A DNA stretch of 64,000 bases from Saliniramus fredricksonii. Its GTDB lineage: Bacteria; Pseudomonadota; Alphaproteobacteria; Rhizobiales; Beijerinckiaceae. The notes beneath the pieces are model-generated. The model worked only from the letters and a program-made list of their open reading frames with translations, had not been told where the DNA came from and searched no databases. The DNA lies in the NCBI RefSeq assembly GCF_900094735.1, contig NZ_FMBM01000002.1, positions 992,001-1,056,000 on the forward strand. Reading direction: 5' to 3'. The position numbers and the translations under genes are program-made. Shown in pieces: positions 48,496 through 56,486 of this stretch. Position 1 is the first letter of the stretch. Every line of letters starts with the position of its first letter.

Positions 48496-48678
48496 TCAGG
48501 ATGTCGCAGCCTGGCGCGGCGAGAAGCCGCAGCCGCCATCCATCCCGCCAGCCTCGTCTTCCTGCTTGACGGGCGGCGCCTTGTCCGACGCAGTCGCGAT
48601 TGCGGGGGCGAGGCTGAAACCGAGGGCCAGTAACGTGGCCATCAGGAACTGAGGTACACGGAACCGGGTTTTTGACAT
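48496..48678 (-). CDS. Small secreted protein
   Basis: This 60-residue frame begins MSKTRFRVPQFLMATLLALG, a clear signal peptide with likely cleavage after ATA or ASA (residues 26-31). The mature peptide is about 30 residues, acidic then Gly-rich, with one Cys in GGCGF. GAGGAGA precedes the ATG, supporting translation. A longer in-frame start at 48876 has no ribosome-binding site. No family is recognised. A 14-bp palindrome lies 17 bases upstream of the start. It is convergent with yacG. Confidence 0.6.
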   Translation of the reverse strand: MSKTRFRVPQFLMATLLALGFSLAPAIATASDKAPPVKQEDEAGGMDGGCGFSPRQAATS

Positions 48679-48694
48679 GACCGTTCTCCTCGTT

Positions 48695-48708
48695 CGTGAA
48701 TATTCACG
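48695..48708. promoter_or_regulatory. Perfect 14-bp palindrome upstream of the small secreted protein
   Basis: CGTGAATATTCACG is its own reverse complement. It lies 17 bases before the minus-strand start at 48678, so it could be an operator or, in the mRNA, a small hairpin near the ribosome-binding site. Confidence 0.45.
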
Positions 48709-49163
48709 GAGGCGATCATCGCCGAATTCCAGCGCGCGGTAAATCAGAAACTGCTCTTCAGCTTCCCCGCGCGTTGCAATGTCGCAGAAAAGACCTGCAT
48801 GCACGATAAGTCGACACAGTACTTGCCATTTGCGCAATTGCTGTTTCTTTGTGCGATCGCATCGTCTTGACGGCAATGCAGCTTTTCAGATCCGGAACGG
48901 GCCTGCTGCTCCCAAGGCCTGTAGTGCCGATCTGCAAGCTCATGGCGCTGCGAATTGATGACTCGGTTTGTGTCGTTGGGTGAGCAGCGACGGTCGACTA
49001 CGCGAACATATTCGGATATTTACTGATATATGGCCTTTTATGGGTGGGTTTTTGTGCAGGTGAATGCATTCAGTTGCTCTGAACGGGTGAAAAATCAGCC
49101 TTCCCATCATTGCATTGAACAGAACAAATCTGGTGGATTGCTATCGCATAAAGCTGCCGGATC
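48709..49163. other. Intergenic stretch before the EAL gene
   Basis: No convincing gene is seen. The second half (from about 48990) is AT-rich. TTGAAC at 49115-49120 could be a -35 element for the EAL gene but the -10 partner (TGCTAT, 18 bases on) is weak. Confidence 0.35.
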
Positions 49164-50018
49164 ATGCTATTCATGATACTTCGCTCAGCGAGCGAGATGC
49201 TATCATCCGGTCCGGCTTGCGCAATGCGCTGGCTTCGATGGCCATGGACGAATGATTTGGCGACAATGCGCGACCGTATCGGACCGTTTCTGACCCAGGA
49301 TCTGGCGCTTGTCTACCAGCCAGTGGTGGAGGCGCGCAGCCATGCGGTAATCGGTGCCGAGGCGCTGCTGCGTCTGCGCGGACCCGGTGGGATTCTGTCA
49401 GGGCCGGCGGCGGTTCTCGATAGCCTGACGACGCCGCAAGAGCGCGCCGCGCTCGACTGGTGGGTCCTGGACAAGGCCTGCCGCGAGGCACAGGCCTGGC
49501 CCCATCTGCGTATCGGCGTGAACATCTGTGCCGAACACGTTACCCGCTCCGGCTTCTCCATCGGTACGCTCGAGGCTCTCACCGCCGCCGGGCTCTCGCC
49601 CGAGCGTCTCGCGATCGAAGTGATCGAGACGGCCATCATTGATGATTTCGAGCGTGCACGATCGAATTTCAACGCTTTGCGGGAAGCCGGAATACGCGTC
49701 GCCATCGACGATTTCGGGACGGGCTATTCCAGCCTGAGCTATCTCGCGAAACTGCCCATTGACACGATCAAGATCGACAAGTCGTTCATTGAGGCCATTG
49801 ACGAAGCGCCCTCCGTCGCAATCATCCAGGCCACGACGGCGATGGCGCGGGCGCTCGGAATCAGGGTGACGGCGGAGGGTGTCGAGACCGCCGAACAGGC
49901 GCAGACACTGCGCGCCTTCGGCTGCCATTTCCTGCAAGGTTATTATTTTTCGCGCCCGGTTTCCGTAGAGGCATTCACCGCGTTGCTCGACAGGCCGCCA
50001 TGGCAGACCGGTCCCTGA
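49164..50018 (+). CDS. EAL-domain cyclic di-GMP phosphodiesterase
   Basis: This stand-alone EAL protein (284 residues from the first ATG) should hydrolyse cyclic di-GMP to pGpG. The signature appears as GAEALLRLRG, with the later catalytic glutamates and aspartates in AIEVIETAI, IDDFGTGYSSLSYL, IKIDKSFI, AEGVETAEQ and QGYYFSRP, so the enzyme looks active. No sensor or membrane domain is seen. The start is uncertain: the domain begins near an ATG at 49266, and none of the candidates has a clear ribosome-binding site. It is monocistronic. Confidence 0.88.
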   Translation: MLFMILRSASEMLSSGPACAMRWLRWPWTNDLATMRDRIGPFLTQDLALVYQPVVEARSHAVIGAEALLRLRGPGGILSGPAAVLDSLTTPQERAALDWWVLDKACREAQAWPHLRIGVNICAEHVTRSGFSIGTLEALTAAGLSPERLAIEVIETAIIDDFERARSNFNALREAGIRVAIDDFGTGYSSLSYLAKLPIDTIKIDKSFIEAIDEAPSVAIIQATTAMARALGIRVTAEGVETAEQAQTLRAFGCHFLQGYYFSRPVSVEAFTALLDRPPWQTGP

Positions 50019-50054
50019 GGCAGGGAGATCGGGGCGGGGCTAGCTACGGTATGT

Positions 50055-50080
50055 CGCGCAGGTTTTTGCGCGTGTTTTCG
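50055..50080 (+). terminator. Possible terminator after the EAL gene
   Basis: CGCGCA (50055-50060) and TGCGCG (50067-50072) form a 6-bp stem with loop GGTTTT, followed by TGTTTTCG. It lies 37 bases after the EAL stop. The stem is short. Confidence 0.35.
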
Positions 50081-50160
50081 TCTTTCACGCCGCGATCACC
50101 TTCTGTACCGACAAAGCCTGATCGGACGATCCCATTGTTTCCTGACAGGCGGCCAAGCGC

Positions 50161-51711
50161 ATGAGCGAGAATGAAGAGCGTGGCGGGTGCGGGGCCGGCA
50201 TGGTCGCGGCGTCGTCGCCTCACGCGGCGCGGGCGGGGCGCGACGTACTTGATGCCGGTGGCAATGCGGTGGATGCGGCGATCGCGACGGTTCTGGCGCT
50301 GGCTGTCGCCGATCCGATCAATCTCAGTCTGTTCGGTCGCTGCCAGATACTCGGTCTCACCGGCGAGCGCTTCTGGGCGATCGATGGCACCACCTGCGCG
50401 CCGATGGTCCTCCCCGAAGTGCAAGCCGACAAGACGCGAACCGGTTTTGCCGCCACCCCCGTCCCCGGCCTGTTGCCAGCGCTTGATCGGGCGCATCGTC
50501 GGCAGGGCCGGATCGCGCTCGCGGACATCGTCGCGCCGGCGTATCGGCTGGCGGAGGAGGGCTTTGTGATCCCGCCCGCGCTCGGGGCGATCTGGCAGGA
50601 AAAGGGCGGTGCGCTCGCCGCTGATCCCGGTGCGCGACTTTTCTATCTGAAGGCGGACGGGACGCCCTATGGTCCGGGAGAGCATTTCCGGCATCCGGCC
50701 CTGGCGCGGCTCCTGCGCGCCCTGTCGCATGATCTGCTCGCGCTCGGACATGATCGCGCCGAGCGGGAGGCCCTGGCCCGGCGCATCGCGGCATCCGGCG
50801 GGTTCGTCACTGCCGAGGATCTCGCGCAGGATGCGACCGGCGACGGCGAAATCCTGCATGGCACCCTCGCCGGGCATGCGCTCACCACGATCGGGCGGCA
50901 GGGCTGGGGGCATACGCTCGTGCAGATGGCCGCCATCATCGAGGCCGGCGGGTTCGACCCTGGTGATCCCGATTTCGCCGAGCACATCGCGCTGACGGTG
51001 CTCTGCGCCCTGGCTGATCGCCCGCAGGAAATCGGCACACTCACGCCCAAGCCGTTCGGCATGCCGCTGGAGATGCTGTGCGATCCGGCTTTCGCGCAGG
51101 CGCGCGCGACGCTGATCCGGAAACAGGCGCGTGCCTGCGATACCGGTGCGCGCCTCGTCGTGGCTTTCGGCGCGCCGGGCATACGCGCCGATCGCGATAC
51201 GACGCATCTGAGCGTGATCGACGCGGCGGGCGACATGGTCGCGCTGACGGGTTCGATCGGCCCGCATTTCGGCGCCGGCATCGCCGATCCCGTGCATGGG
51301 GTGCTCTTTGCCCATTCCTATCGCATGGCGAGCGATCCGCGCGCGGGCGCGCGCGACGTGACCGAAATGACGCCGTGCCTCGTGACCGGGGCGGGCGGTC
51401 TGCGTCTCGCCATCGGTGCGGCTGGGAGCGAGCGGATACCCGGCGCGGTGATGCAGGTCCTGGTCGGGCGGCTGATGCGCGGGCTCCGCCTGCGCGAGGC
51501 GGTAGAGGCGCCGCGCTGCAACTGGCTCGGCGGCGCCCTGCGCCTGCATGAGGGGCATCCTGCGGCTGATCGTCTGCGCGCGCGTGGCTATACGATCGTG
51601 ACGAGCCCACGCGATCATCGCCGGCATCTGGGAATCGTCCAGGCGGTGGAGCGCGACGCTGCCGGCTGTGCCGGCGCGGCGGATCCCGCTTATGACGGCG
51701 CTTCCGTATGA
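50161..51711 (+). CDS. Gamma-glutamyltransferase family protein
   Basis: This 516-residue Ntn-hydrolase homologue would cleave itself before the nucleophilic Thr in RDTTHLSVIDAAGDMVALTG (about residues 343-362) and transfer or hydrolyse gamma-glutamyl groups. The N-terminal ASSPHAARAGRDVLDAGGNAVDAA segment is the family hallmark (residues about 18-41). The glycine loop LTGSIGPHFGAGI is present. No signal peptide is visible, unlike periplasmic GGT, so it may act in the cytoplasm on another amide substrate. It is convergent with the AllA-like gene, 7 bases apart. Confidence 0.86.
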   Translation: MSENEERGGCGAGMVAASSPHAARAGRDVLDAGGNAVDAAIATVLALAVADPINLSLFGRCQILGLTGERFWAIDGTTCAPMVLPEVQADKTRTGFAATPVPGLLPALDRAHRRQGRIALADIVAPAYRLAEEGFVIPPALGAIWQEKGGALAADPGARLFYLKADGTPYGPGEHFRHPALARLLRALSHDLLALGHDRAEREALARRIAASGGFVTAEDLAQDATGDGEILHGTLAGHALTTIGRQGWGHTLVQMAAIIEAGGFDPGDPDFAEHIALTVLCALADRPQEIGTLTPKPFGMPLEMLCDPAFAQARATLIRKQARACDTGARLVVAFGAPGIRADRDTTHLSVIDAAGDMVALTGSIGPHFGAGIADPVHGVLFAHSYRMASDPRAGARDVTEMTPCLVTGAGGLRLAIGAAGSERIPGAVMQVLVGRLMRGLRLREAVEAPRCNWLGGALRLHEGHPAADRLRARGYTIVTSPRDHRRHLGIVQAVERDAAGCAGAADPAYDGASV

Positions 51712-51718
51712 GGCGGGG

Positions 51719-52285
51719 TCAGCCGGCGATGCGGAGTGTCGGCCAGCCCAGATCAGCCAGCGTCACGATGCGGCTCTCACGGGCGTCGCTGCCATGCATG
51801 AGGTGGCCGACGAGATCCTCTTGCGTCGAGCGTCGCGTGAGCATCAGGCAGATCGCCTCGCCATTGGGTGCAAGGCTCGCATGCCAGATTCCCGGTGCCA
51901 TGCACAGGCCGGTTCCGGCGGGTACGCAGAAGGCGGTGAGGCTGTCCGGATCGGGTTGATCCGGGTTATCCGCAAGGCTGCGCCCGACGATGTGGATGAT
52001 CGGCGCGCCGGTCAGCGGCACCACGGCCTGCTCGGTGAACAGGTGCATTTCGAGGCGCGCGATCTCCGGGCCGGGATTGCGATAGCGCACCCAGATGAAT
52101 TCCGGCACACCGCCAGCGGTGTCGAAATCATGCTCGTGGCGAAAATCTGTCGCGGGCTCGTGCCATGACAGGCGCTCGGGGGGCGCATCGGCGAAATCGA
52201 TCGCGCGGCCCAGCATCGTGCCGTAGGGCGCGAAGGCTTCGGCTGTGGGTGGCTGCGGTGTCAGGGCGATGGTTTCGCGGGTCAT
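51719..52285 (-). CDS. allA: Ureidoglycolate lyase family protein
   Basis: This 188-residue cupin-like protein matches AllA, which splits ureidoglycolate to glyoxylate and urea in purine breakdown. Conserved text includes LEMHLFTEQAVVPL and PAGTGLCMAPGIWHASLAP, the core of the active site. Its start overlaps the amidase stop by four bases. The nearby adenine deaminase gene also handles purines, but there is no complete allantoin pathway in the window, so the precise substrate is inferred. Confidence 0.83.
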   Translation of the reverse strand: MTRETIALTPQPPTAEAFAPYGTMLGRAIDFADAPPERLSWHEPATDFRHEHDFDTAGGVPEFIWVRYRNPGPEIARLEMHLFTEQAVVPLTGAPIIHIVGRSLADNPDQPDPDSLTAFCVPAGTGLCMAPGIWHASLAPNGEAICLMLTRRSTQEDLVGHLMHGSDARESRIVTLADLGWPTLRIAG

Positions 52286-53076
52286 GAGGGGACTCCCGGA
52301 CGGGCGCGGATGAGGTTGCGCAGGGTGGTGATGGTCGAGGCATCGGCGACGCCGTCGACGCGCCCGGGCCGGAAATGGCGCTGGAAGGCGGTGACGACGG
52401 CATGGGTGTGCGGTCCGAATTCGCCGTCGATCGCAAGCGGATAGCCATACATGGCGAACATCGCCTGCAGCGCTTCGATTGGCTGGCCTTGCTCGCCCTG
52501 TGCGAAATAGCGCCCGTCGATGATCGGCTCCGGTGCGACGAAATGCCCGACACCCGCTTCATGCAGGCGCGCCCAGGGAAACAGCTCGCCCGGGTCCTGC
52601 TTGCGCATCGGCGCCACGTCGGAATGGGCCAGCACGTTCTGCGGTGGAATGCGCCAACGTGTACAGATATCGCGGGACAGCGCGATTACCGCGTCGATCT
52701 GCGCCTCGGGGAAGGGCGGCAACCCGCCATCATGGCCGGGATTGGCGATCTCGATGCCGATCGAGCGGGAATTGATATCCGTGGACGTCTGCCAGGCGGC
52801 TTCCCCCGCATGCCAGGCGCGGCGGCTCTCGGGGACAAGCTGGAGCACGCGGCCATCCTCGAAGACGAAGTAATGTGCCGAGACCTGCGCGATCGGATTG
52901 CACAGCCATTGCAGCGCCTCGCCGCTATCGGGCATGCCGGTATAATGCAGGATCAGCATGTCGCAGGGCGCAGGCATCCCCGCTCCGCCATCGCGCGCGT
53001 CAGGCCTGCGCTCTCCGTGATTGGGCGAGGGGAAGACCTTGGTGGCGAAGGAACTTTCCGGACTGGGCAGGGACAT
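52282..53076 (-). CDS. N-acetylmuramoyl-L-alanine amidase (AmpD-like) with peptidoglycan-binding domain
   Basis: This 264-residue protein has an N-terminal amidase_2 domain (about residues 30-180) and a C-terminal peptidoglycan-binding domain (about 190-258). Zinc ligands are visible: His in MLILHYTGM, and His and Asp in VLAHSDVAPMRKQDPGELF. SIGIEIANPGHDG contains the catalytic Glu. No clear signal peptide is present, so it may act on imported muropeptides as AmpD does. It is upstream of, and overlaps, the AllA-like gene; the functional link is not obvious. Confidence 0.9.
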   Translation of the reverse strand: MSLPSPESSFATKVFPSPNHGERRPDARDGGAGMPAPCDMLILHYTGMPDSGEALQWLCNPIAQVSAHYFVFEDGRVLQLVPESRRAWHAGEAAWQTSTDINSRSIGIEIANPGHDGGLPPFPEAQIDAVIALSRDICTRWRIPPQNVLAHSDVAPMRKQDPGELFPWARLHEAGVGHFVAPEPIIDGRYFAQGEQGQPIEALQAMFAMYGYPLAIDGEFGPHTHAVVTAFQRHFRPGRVDGVADASTITTLRNLIRARPGVPS

Positions 53077-53215
53077 GGCAACTTGTCGGCAGTTTCAGGA
53101 TCTCCGGCTAGCGATAGGCGCCGTCGGGCGGCCTTGCAAGGGGCCAGGGGTGACGATTGTTCTCCGCCATTGATGACGTCCGCGCCTTCATCACCGCCTC
53201 GCTTGATTCTGATGC

Positions 53216-53262
53216 GCCCCTCACCCCCAACCCCTCTCCACGGCGGGAGAGGGGAGTTCTGG
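53216..53262. repeat. Dispersed palindromic repeat of the CCCCTCACCCC type
   Basis: CCCCTCACCCCCAACCCC leads into CCCCTCTCC (53231-53239), loop ACGGCG, GGAGAGGGG (53246-53254), then AGTTCTGG. This intergenic pattern resembles a repeat seen many times in Rhizobiales genomes (recollection). Only one copy is in this window. It lies between the amidase and the DUF3047 gene. Confidence 0.6.
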
Positions 53263-53370
53263 CGCGGCCTTCAGGAGCCGTTCGAGCCTCCGTCCGGGCT
53301 AGCGTAATCGTGAGCGGCATCTGCCGGCGGTTGGGTTAGTCTGTGCGCCATTGCATGAATGGGAGATCGC

Positions 53371-54091
53371 ATGAGCCTGTCGTTACCCACGCGTCGCGGA
53401 TTCATCGCGGCGACCGGCGTGTTTTGCGCCTCCGCTGCCATTCCGGGCTTCGCTTATGCTCAGGGTGCGGCGCTCGCGGTTCCCTTCGGACCCGATCTCG
53501 CGCGGGCGAGTTGGGAACATATGACCTTCCGGCGCATCTCCGCGACCGATTACGCGGGTGCGGGGGATCGTGAGCTCGCCATCGAGGCGCGGGGGAGCTC
53601 GTCGCTGATCCATCGCGCGCTGCCAGAGCCCGCTTTCGATGCGCGGGGCGCATCATGGCGCTGGCGGGTGGATGAGGGCGTGCCGGCCACCGATCTGTCG
53701 CGGCGCGGCGGTGATGACCGGGCGATCGCGCTCTATTTCGCCTTTGCCCCGGAAAGCGCGCGCCTCCGCCGCCGCCGGGCGCACCAGCCTGCGCCGGCTG
53801 CTGCTTTCCGGGAGCGGCCAGTTGCTCGTCTATGTCTGGGGCGGGGGCGAGCCGCGCGGCACCATCGTGCCCAACCCCTATACGCGCGGGCGGGGCGTCT
53901 ATCTGATCCAGCGCCCGGCAAGCACGCCGACCGGGCAATGGCAGAGCGAGAATGTCGATCTCGAAGGCGATTATCAACGCGCCTTCGGGCAGGCGCCTGG
54001 CATCCTCGTCGGCCTCGCCGTCGCCTCGGATTCCGACGATGTCGACGGGATCAACCGCGCCCGTCTGGCGGATCTGACGCTTGCGGGTTGA
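53371..54091 (+). pseudogene. DUF3047 family protein, frameshifted
   Basis: The first part (from MSLSLPTRRGFIAATGVF, a Tat-like signal with twin arginines not strictly present) reads in one frame to about 53757 and ends in DDRAIALYFAFAPESA. The rest of the family, LLLSGSGQLLVYVWGGG through VGLAVASDSDDVDGIN to the stop at 54091, lies in the +1 frame. One extra base in the GCGCGCGCC tract at 53758-53764 would account for it: removing it gives a continuous 239-residue protein. The function of DUF3047 is unknown. It may be a real pseudogene, a sequencing error or, less likely, programmed frameshifting. Confidence 0.78.
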
Positions 54092-54099
54092 GCGCCGGA

Positions 54100-55812
54100 T
54101 CAGATCAGCGCGAAGCGGTCGACATCGACGAGCCCGCGATCCGAAATCTTGAGATGCGGGATCACCGGCAGCGGCAGGAAGGCGACCTGCAGGAAGGGCT
54201 CGGCCAGGGTCACGCCGAGAGCGCGCGCCGCCTCGCGCAGCGGGACCAGCGCGTCGCGGACCTGCTCGAAAGGCAGATCGCTCATCAGCCCGGCCACGGG
54301 CAGCGCGAGCTCGGCCCGCACCGCGCCATCGCAGGCCACGACGAAGCCGCCGCCAATCTCGCCCAGGCGATTGACCGCCAGCGCCATATCGCGCGTATCA
54401 GCGCCCACCACCGTAATATTATGGCTGTCATGGCCGACGGAGGAGGCGATGGCGCCACGCTTCATGCCGAAGCCCTTGACGAAGCCGCGCCCGATATTGC
54501 CGTTCCGCCCATGGCGCTCGACCACGCAGACGCGCACGATGTCCTGGTCCGTATCGATGTCGAGAATGCCGTCATTGAGCGGCAGCGTGGCCTCGAGGTG
54601 CTGCGTGATGATCTGGCCCGGGATCACGCCGATCACCGGCTGCTCCGCCGATTGCGCCGGGGCGATGAAATCATCCGCGCTGACGGGCTGCGCCTTCATG
54701 CTCGACAGCCCGATCGGCGCGACCGCTTCGCGGGTGGCGAAAAGCGCGTCATCGACACGCCGCCCGGCGCTGAAGACTTCCCGCACATCGCAACGCGCGA
54801 GATCGCCGATCAGCACGATATCGGCGCGTCGCCCCGGCGCGATCATGCCGCGATCGTTCAGCCCGAAGGCGCGCGCGGCGGTGAGCGAGGCGGCGCGGTA
54901 GACCGCGAGCGGCGGGCAGCCCAGCGCGATCGCGGTGCGGATCAGATGGTCGAGATGGCCTTCCTCGGCGATGTCGAGGGGATTGCGGTCATCGGTGCAG
55001 AAGGCGAGAAACGGGCTCGTCGCCACGTCGAGCAGCGGGGCGAGCGCGTGCAGATCCTTGGAAACGGAGCCCTCGCGGATCAGCACGGTCATGCCCTTGC
55101 GGATCTTCTCCAGCGCTTCCTCGGCGCTGGTCGCTTCATGCTCGGTGCGGATGCCGGCTGCGATATAGGCGTTGAGCCCGTCCCCGCGCAGGAGCGGCGC
55201 ATGCCCATCGACATGGCGCCCGGCGAAGACGTCGAGCTTGTCGAGACAGGCGGGATCCGCGTTGATGATACCGGGAAAATTCATGAATTCGGCGAGCCCG
55301 ATCACCTTGGGCGCATCGCGATAGCGCGCGAGCGCTGCGGCGTCGATCGCTGCGCCGGCGGTTTCGAGATCGGTGGCGGGGACGCAACTCGAAAGCTGCA
55401 CCCGCAGATCCATGATGGTGCGATCGGCGCAGGCGAGGAAGTAATCGAAGGCATCGGTGCCCAGCACATTGGCCATCTCGTGCGGATCGCAGATCGCCGT
55501 GGTGACCCCGTGCGGGAGCACGCAGCGGTCGAATTCGAGCGGCGTCACCAGCGAGGATTCGACATGCAGATGCGTATCGATAAAGCCGGGCACGGCGATC
55601 AGCCCCTGCGCGTCGAACAATGTCTCGCCCTCGAACCGGCCATAGGTTGCCACGATCGTATCGCCGCAAATGGCGATGTCGGTCTCGGTCAGATCGCCGG
55701 TGACCAGATCGAACAGGCGGACATTGCGAATCACCGCATCGGCGGGTTCCGTGCCCGCGCCTTGCAGGATACGCGCCCGGTTGCGTGCTTGTGACGATCC
55801 GTCTGCAATCAT
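54100..55812 (-). CDS. ade: Adenine deaminase
   Basis: This 570-residue amidohydrolase converts adenine to hypoxanthine with release of ammonia in purine salvage. The metal-binding DTHLHVESS (about residues 81-89), [17 protein letters not shown]-like [11 protein letters not shown] and FCTDDR motifs are intact and typical of the Ade/AdeC family. It is convergent with the DUF3047 remnant, nine bases apart. The divergent neighbour is trmO across 146 bases. No ribosome-binding site of note is visible. Confidence 0.92.
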   Translation of the reverse strand: MIADGSSQARNRARILQGAGTEPADAVIRNVRLFDLVTGDLTETDIAICGDTIVATYGRFEGETLFDAQGLIAVPGFIDTHLHVESSLVTPLEFDRCVLPHGVTTAICDPHEMANVLGTDAFDYFLACADRTIMDLRVQLSSCVPATDLETAGAAIDAAALARYRDAPKVIGLAEFMNFPGIINADPACLDKLDVFAGRHVDGHAPLLRGDGLNAYIAAGIRTEHEATSAEEALEKIRKGMTVLIREGSVSKDLHALAPLLDVATSPFLAFCTDDRNPLDIAEEGHLDHLIRTAIALGCPPLAVYRAASLTAARAFGLNDRGMIAPGRRADIVLIGDLARCDVREVFSAGRRVDDALFATREAVAPIGLSSMKAQPVSADDFIAPAQSAEQPVIGVIPGQIITQHLEATLPLNDGILDIDTDQDIVRVCVVERHGRNGNIGRGFVKGFGMKRGAIASSVGHDSHNITVVGADTRDMALAVNRLGEIGGGFVVACDGAVRAELALPVAGLMSDLPFEQVRDALVPLREAARALGVTLAEPFLQVAFLPLPVIPHLKISDRGLVDVDRFALI

Positions 55813-55927
55813 GATCCGCCTCGCTTCATCATTGCGCGCAGAGTGAAGCAGCGTTCGGGATTGTCAACGCGTGCATGCGGCAACCGCTACCCACTCTCGT
55901 CAAACGCTGCGCGGGGCTCTATCCTCG

Positions 55928-55943
55928 CCATGACATGTCATGG
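55928..55943. promoter_or_regulatory. Perfect 16-bp palindrome upstream of trmO
   Basis: CCATGACATGTCATGG is self-complementary. It lies 16 bases before the trmO GTG start and 116 bases from the ade start, in the divergent gap, so it may be an operator for either gene or a small mRNA hairpin. Confidence 0.45.
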
Positions 55944-55958
55944 GCGATGAGGTGAGAT

Positions 55959-56459
55959 GTGAGCGCTGACGAGTATGGCCTGCGCGAGGGTGAGGTGGCA
56001 GTCGATCTGCCCGAGACGTTCGATGCCGGGATCTATTTCATCGGGGAGATCGGGACGCCCTGGAAGAGCCGCGCCGATTGCCCCAAGAATCCGGGCGAAT
56101 CGGATGCGATCTGCACGATCCGGCTTGATCCGCGTTACGCGGCGGGGCTGAAGGATCTGGAGACCTGCTCGCATGTGATCGTGCTCTATTTCATGAACGC
56201 GGCGCGCCGCGATATCGTCCTCCAGCGTCCGCGCCATTACAGCACTGGCCGCGGTGTCTTCGCGCTGCGCAGCCCGGCGCGGCCCAATCCGATCGCGCTG
56301 TCGGTGGCGCGGCTCGAATCCATGGAGGGCAATACCTTGCGCGTGCGTGGCCTCGATTGTCTCGACGGCACGCCACTCGTCGATATCAAGCCGTATTTTG
56401 CCAGCATCGACGCGCGTCCCGAGGCGGTCGTCGGCTGGCGCGAGGCCGAGGGGCGGTAA
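55959..56459 (+). CDS. trmO: tRNA (N6-threonylcarbamoyladenosine-37) methyltransferase TrmO
   Basis: This 166-residue protein of the TsaA/YaeB family adds a methyl group to t6A37 of threonine tRNAs using S-adenosylmethionine. Characteristic stretches are IGEIGTPWKSRADCPKNPG, IVLYFMN, and FALRSPARPNPIALSVARL, with LDGTPLVDIKPY near the end. The start is GTG, preceded by GATGAGGTGAGAT. It is divergent from ade and convergent with recG (27 bases). Confidence 0.88.
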   Translation: MSADEYGLREGEVAVDLPETFDAGIYFIGEIGTPWKSRADCPKNPGESDAICTIRLDPRYAAGLKDLETCSHVIVLYFMNAARRDIVLQRPRHYSTGRGVFALRSPARPNPIALSVARLESMEGNTLRVRGLDCLDGTPLVDIKPYFASIDARPEAVVGWREAEGR

Positions 56460-56486
56460 CGCGGGGCGTTGCGAAGGCCGAGGCAC

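Noticed and set aside
49115-49144. Possible EAL-gene promoter TTGAAC with TGCTAT
   Set aside because: The -10 match is poor (three of six) and spacing is 18; kept only as a remark.
53359-55794. 811-codon open frame on the plus strand
   Set aside because: Only its first 130 codons are DUF3047; the remainder is antisense to adenine deaminase and arises from the frameshift plus high GC.
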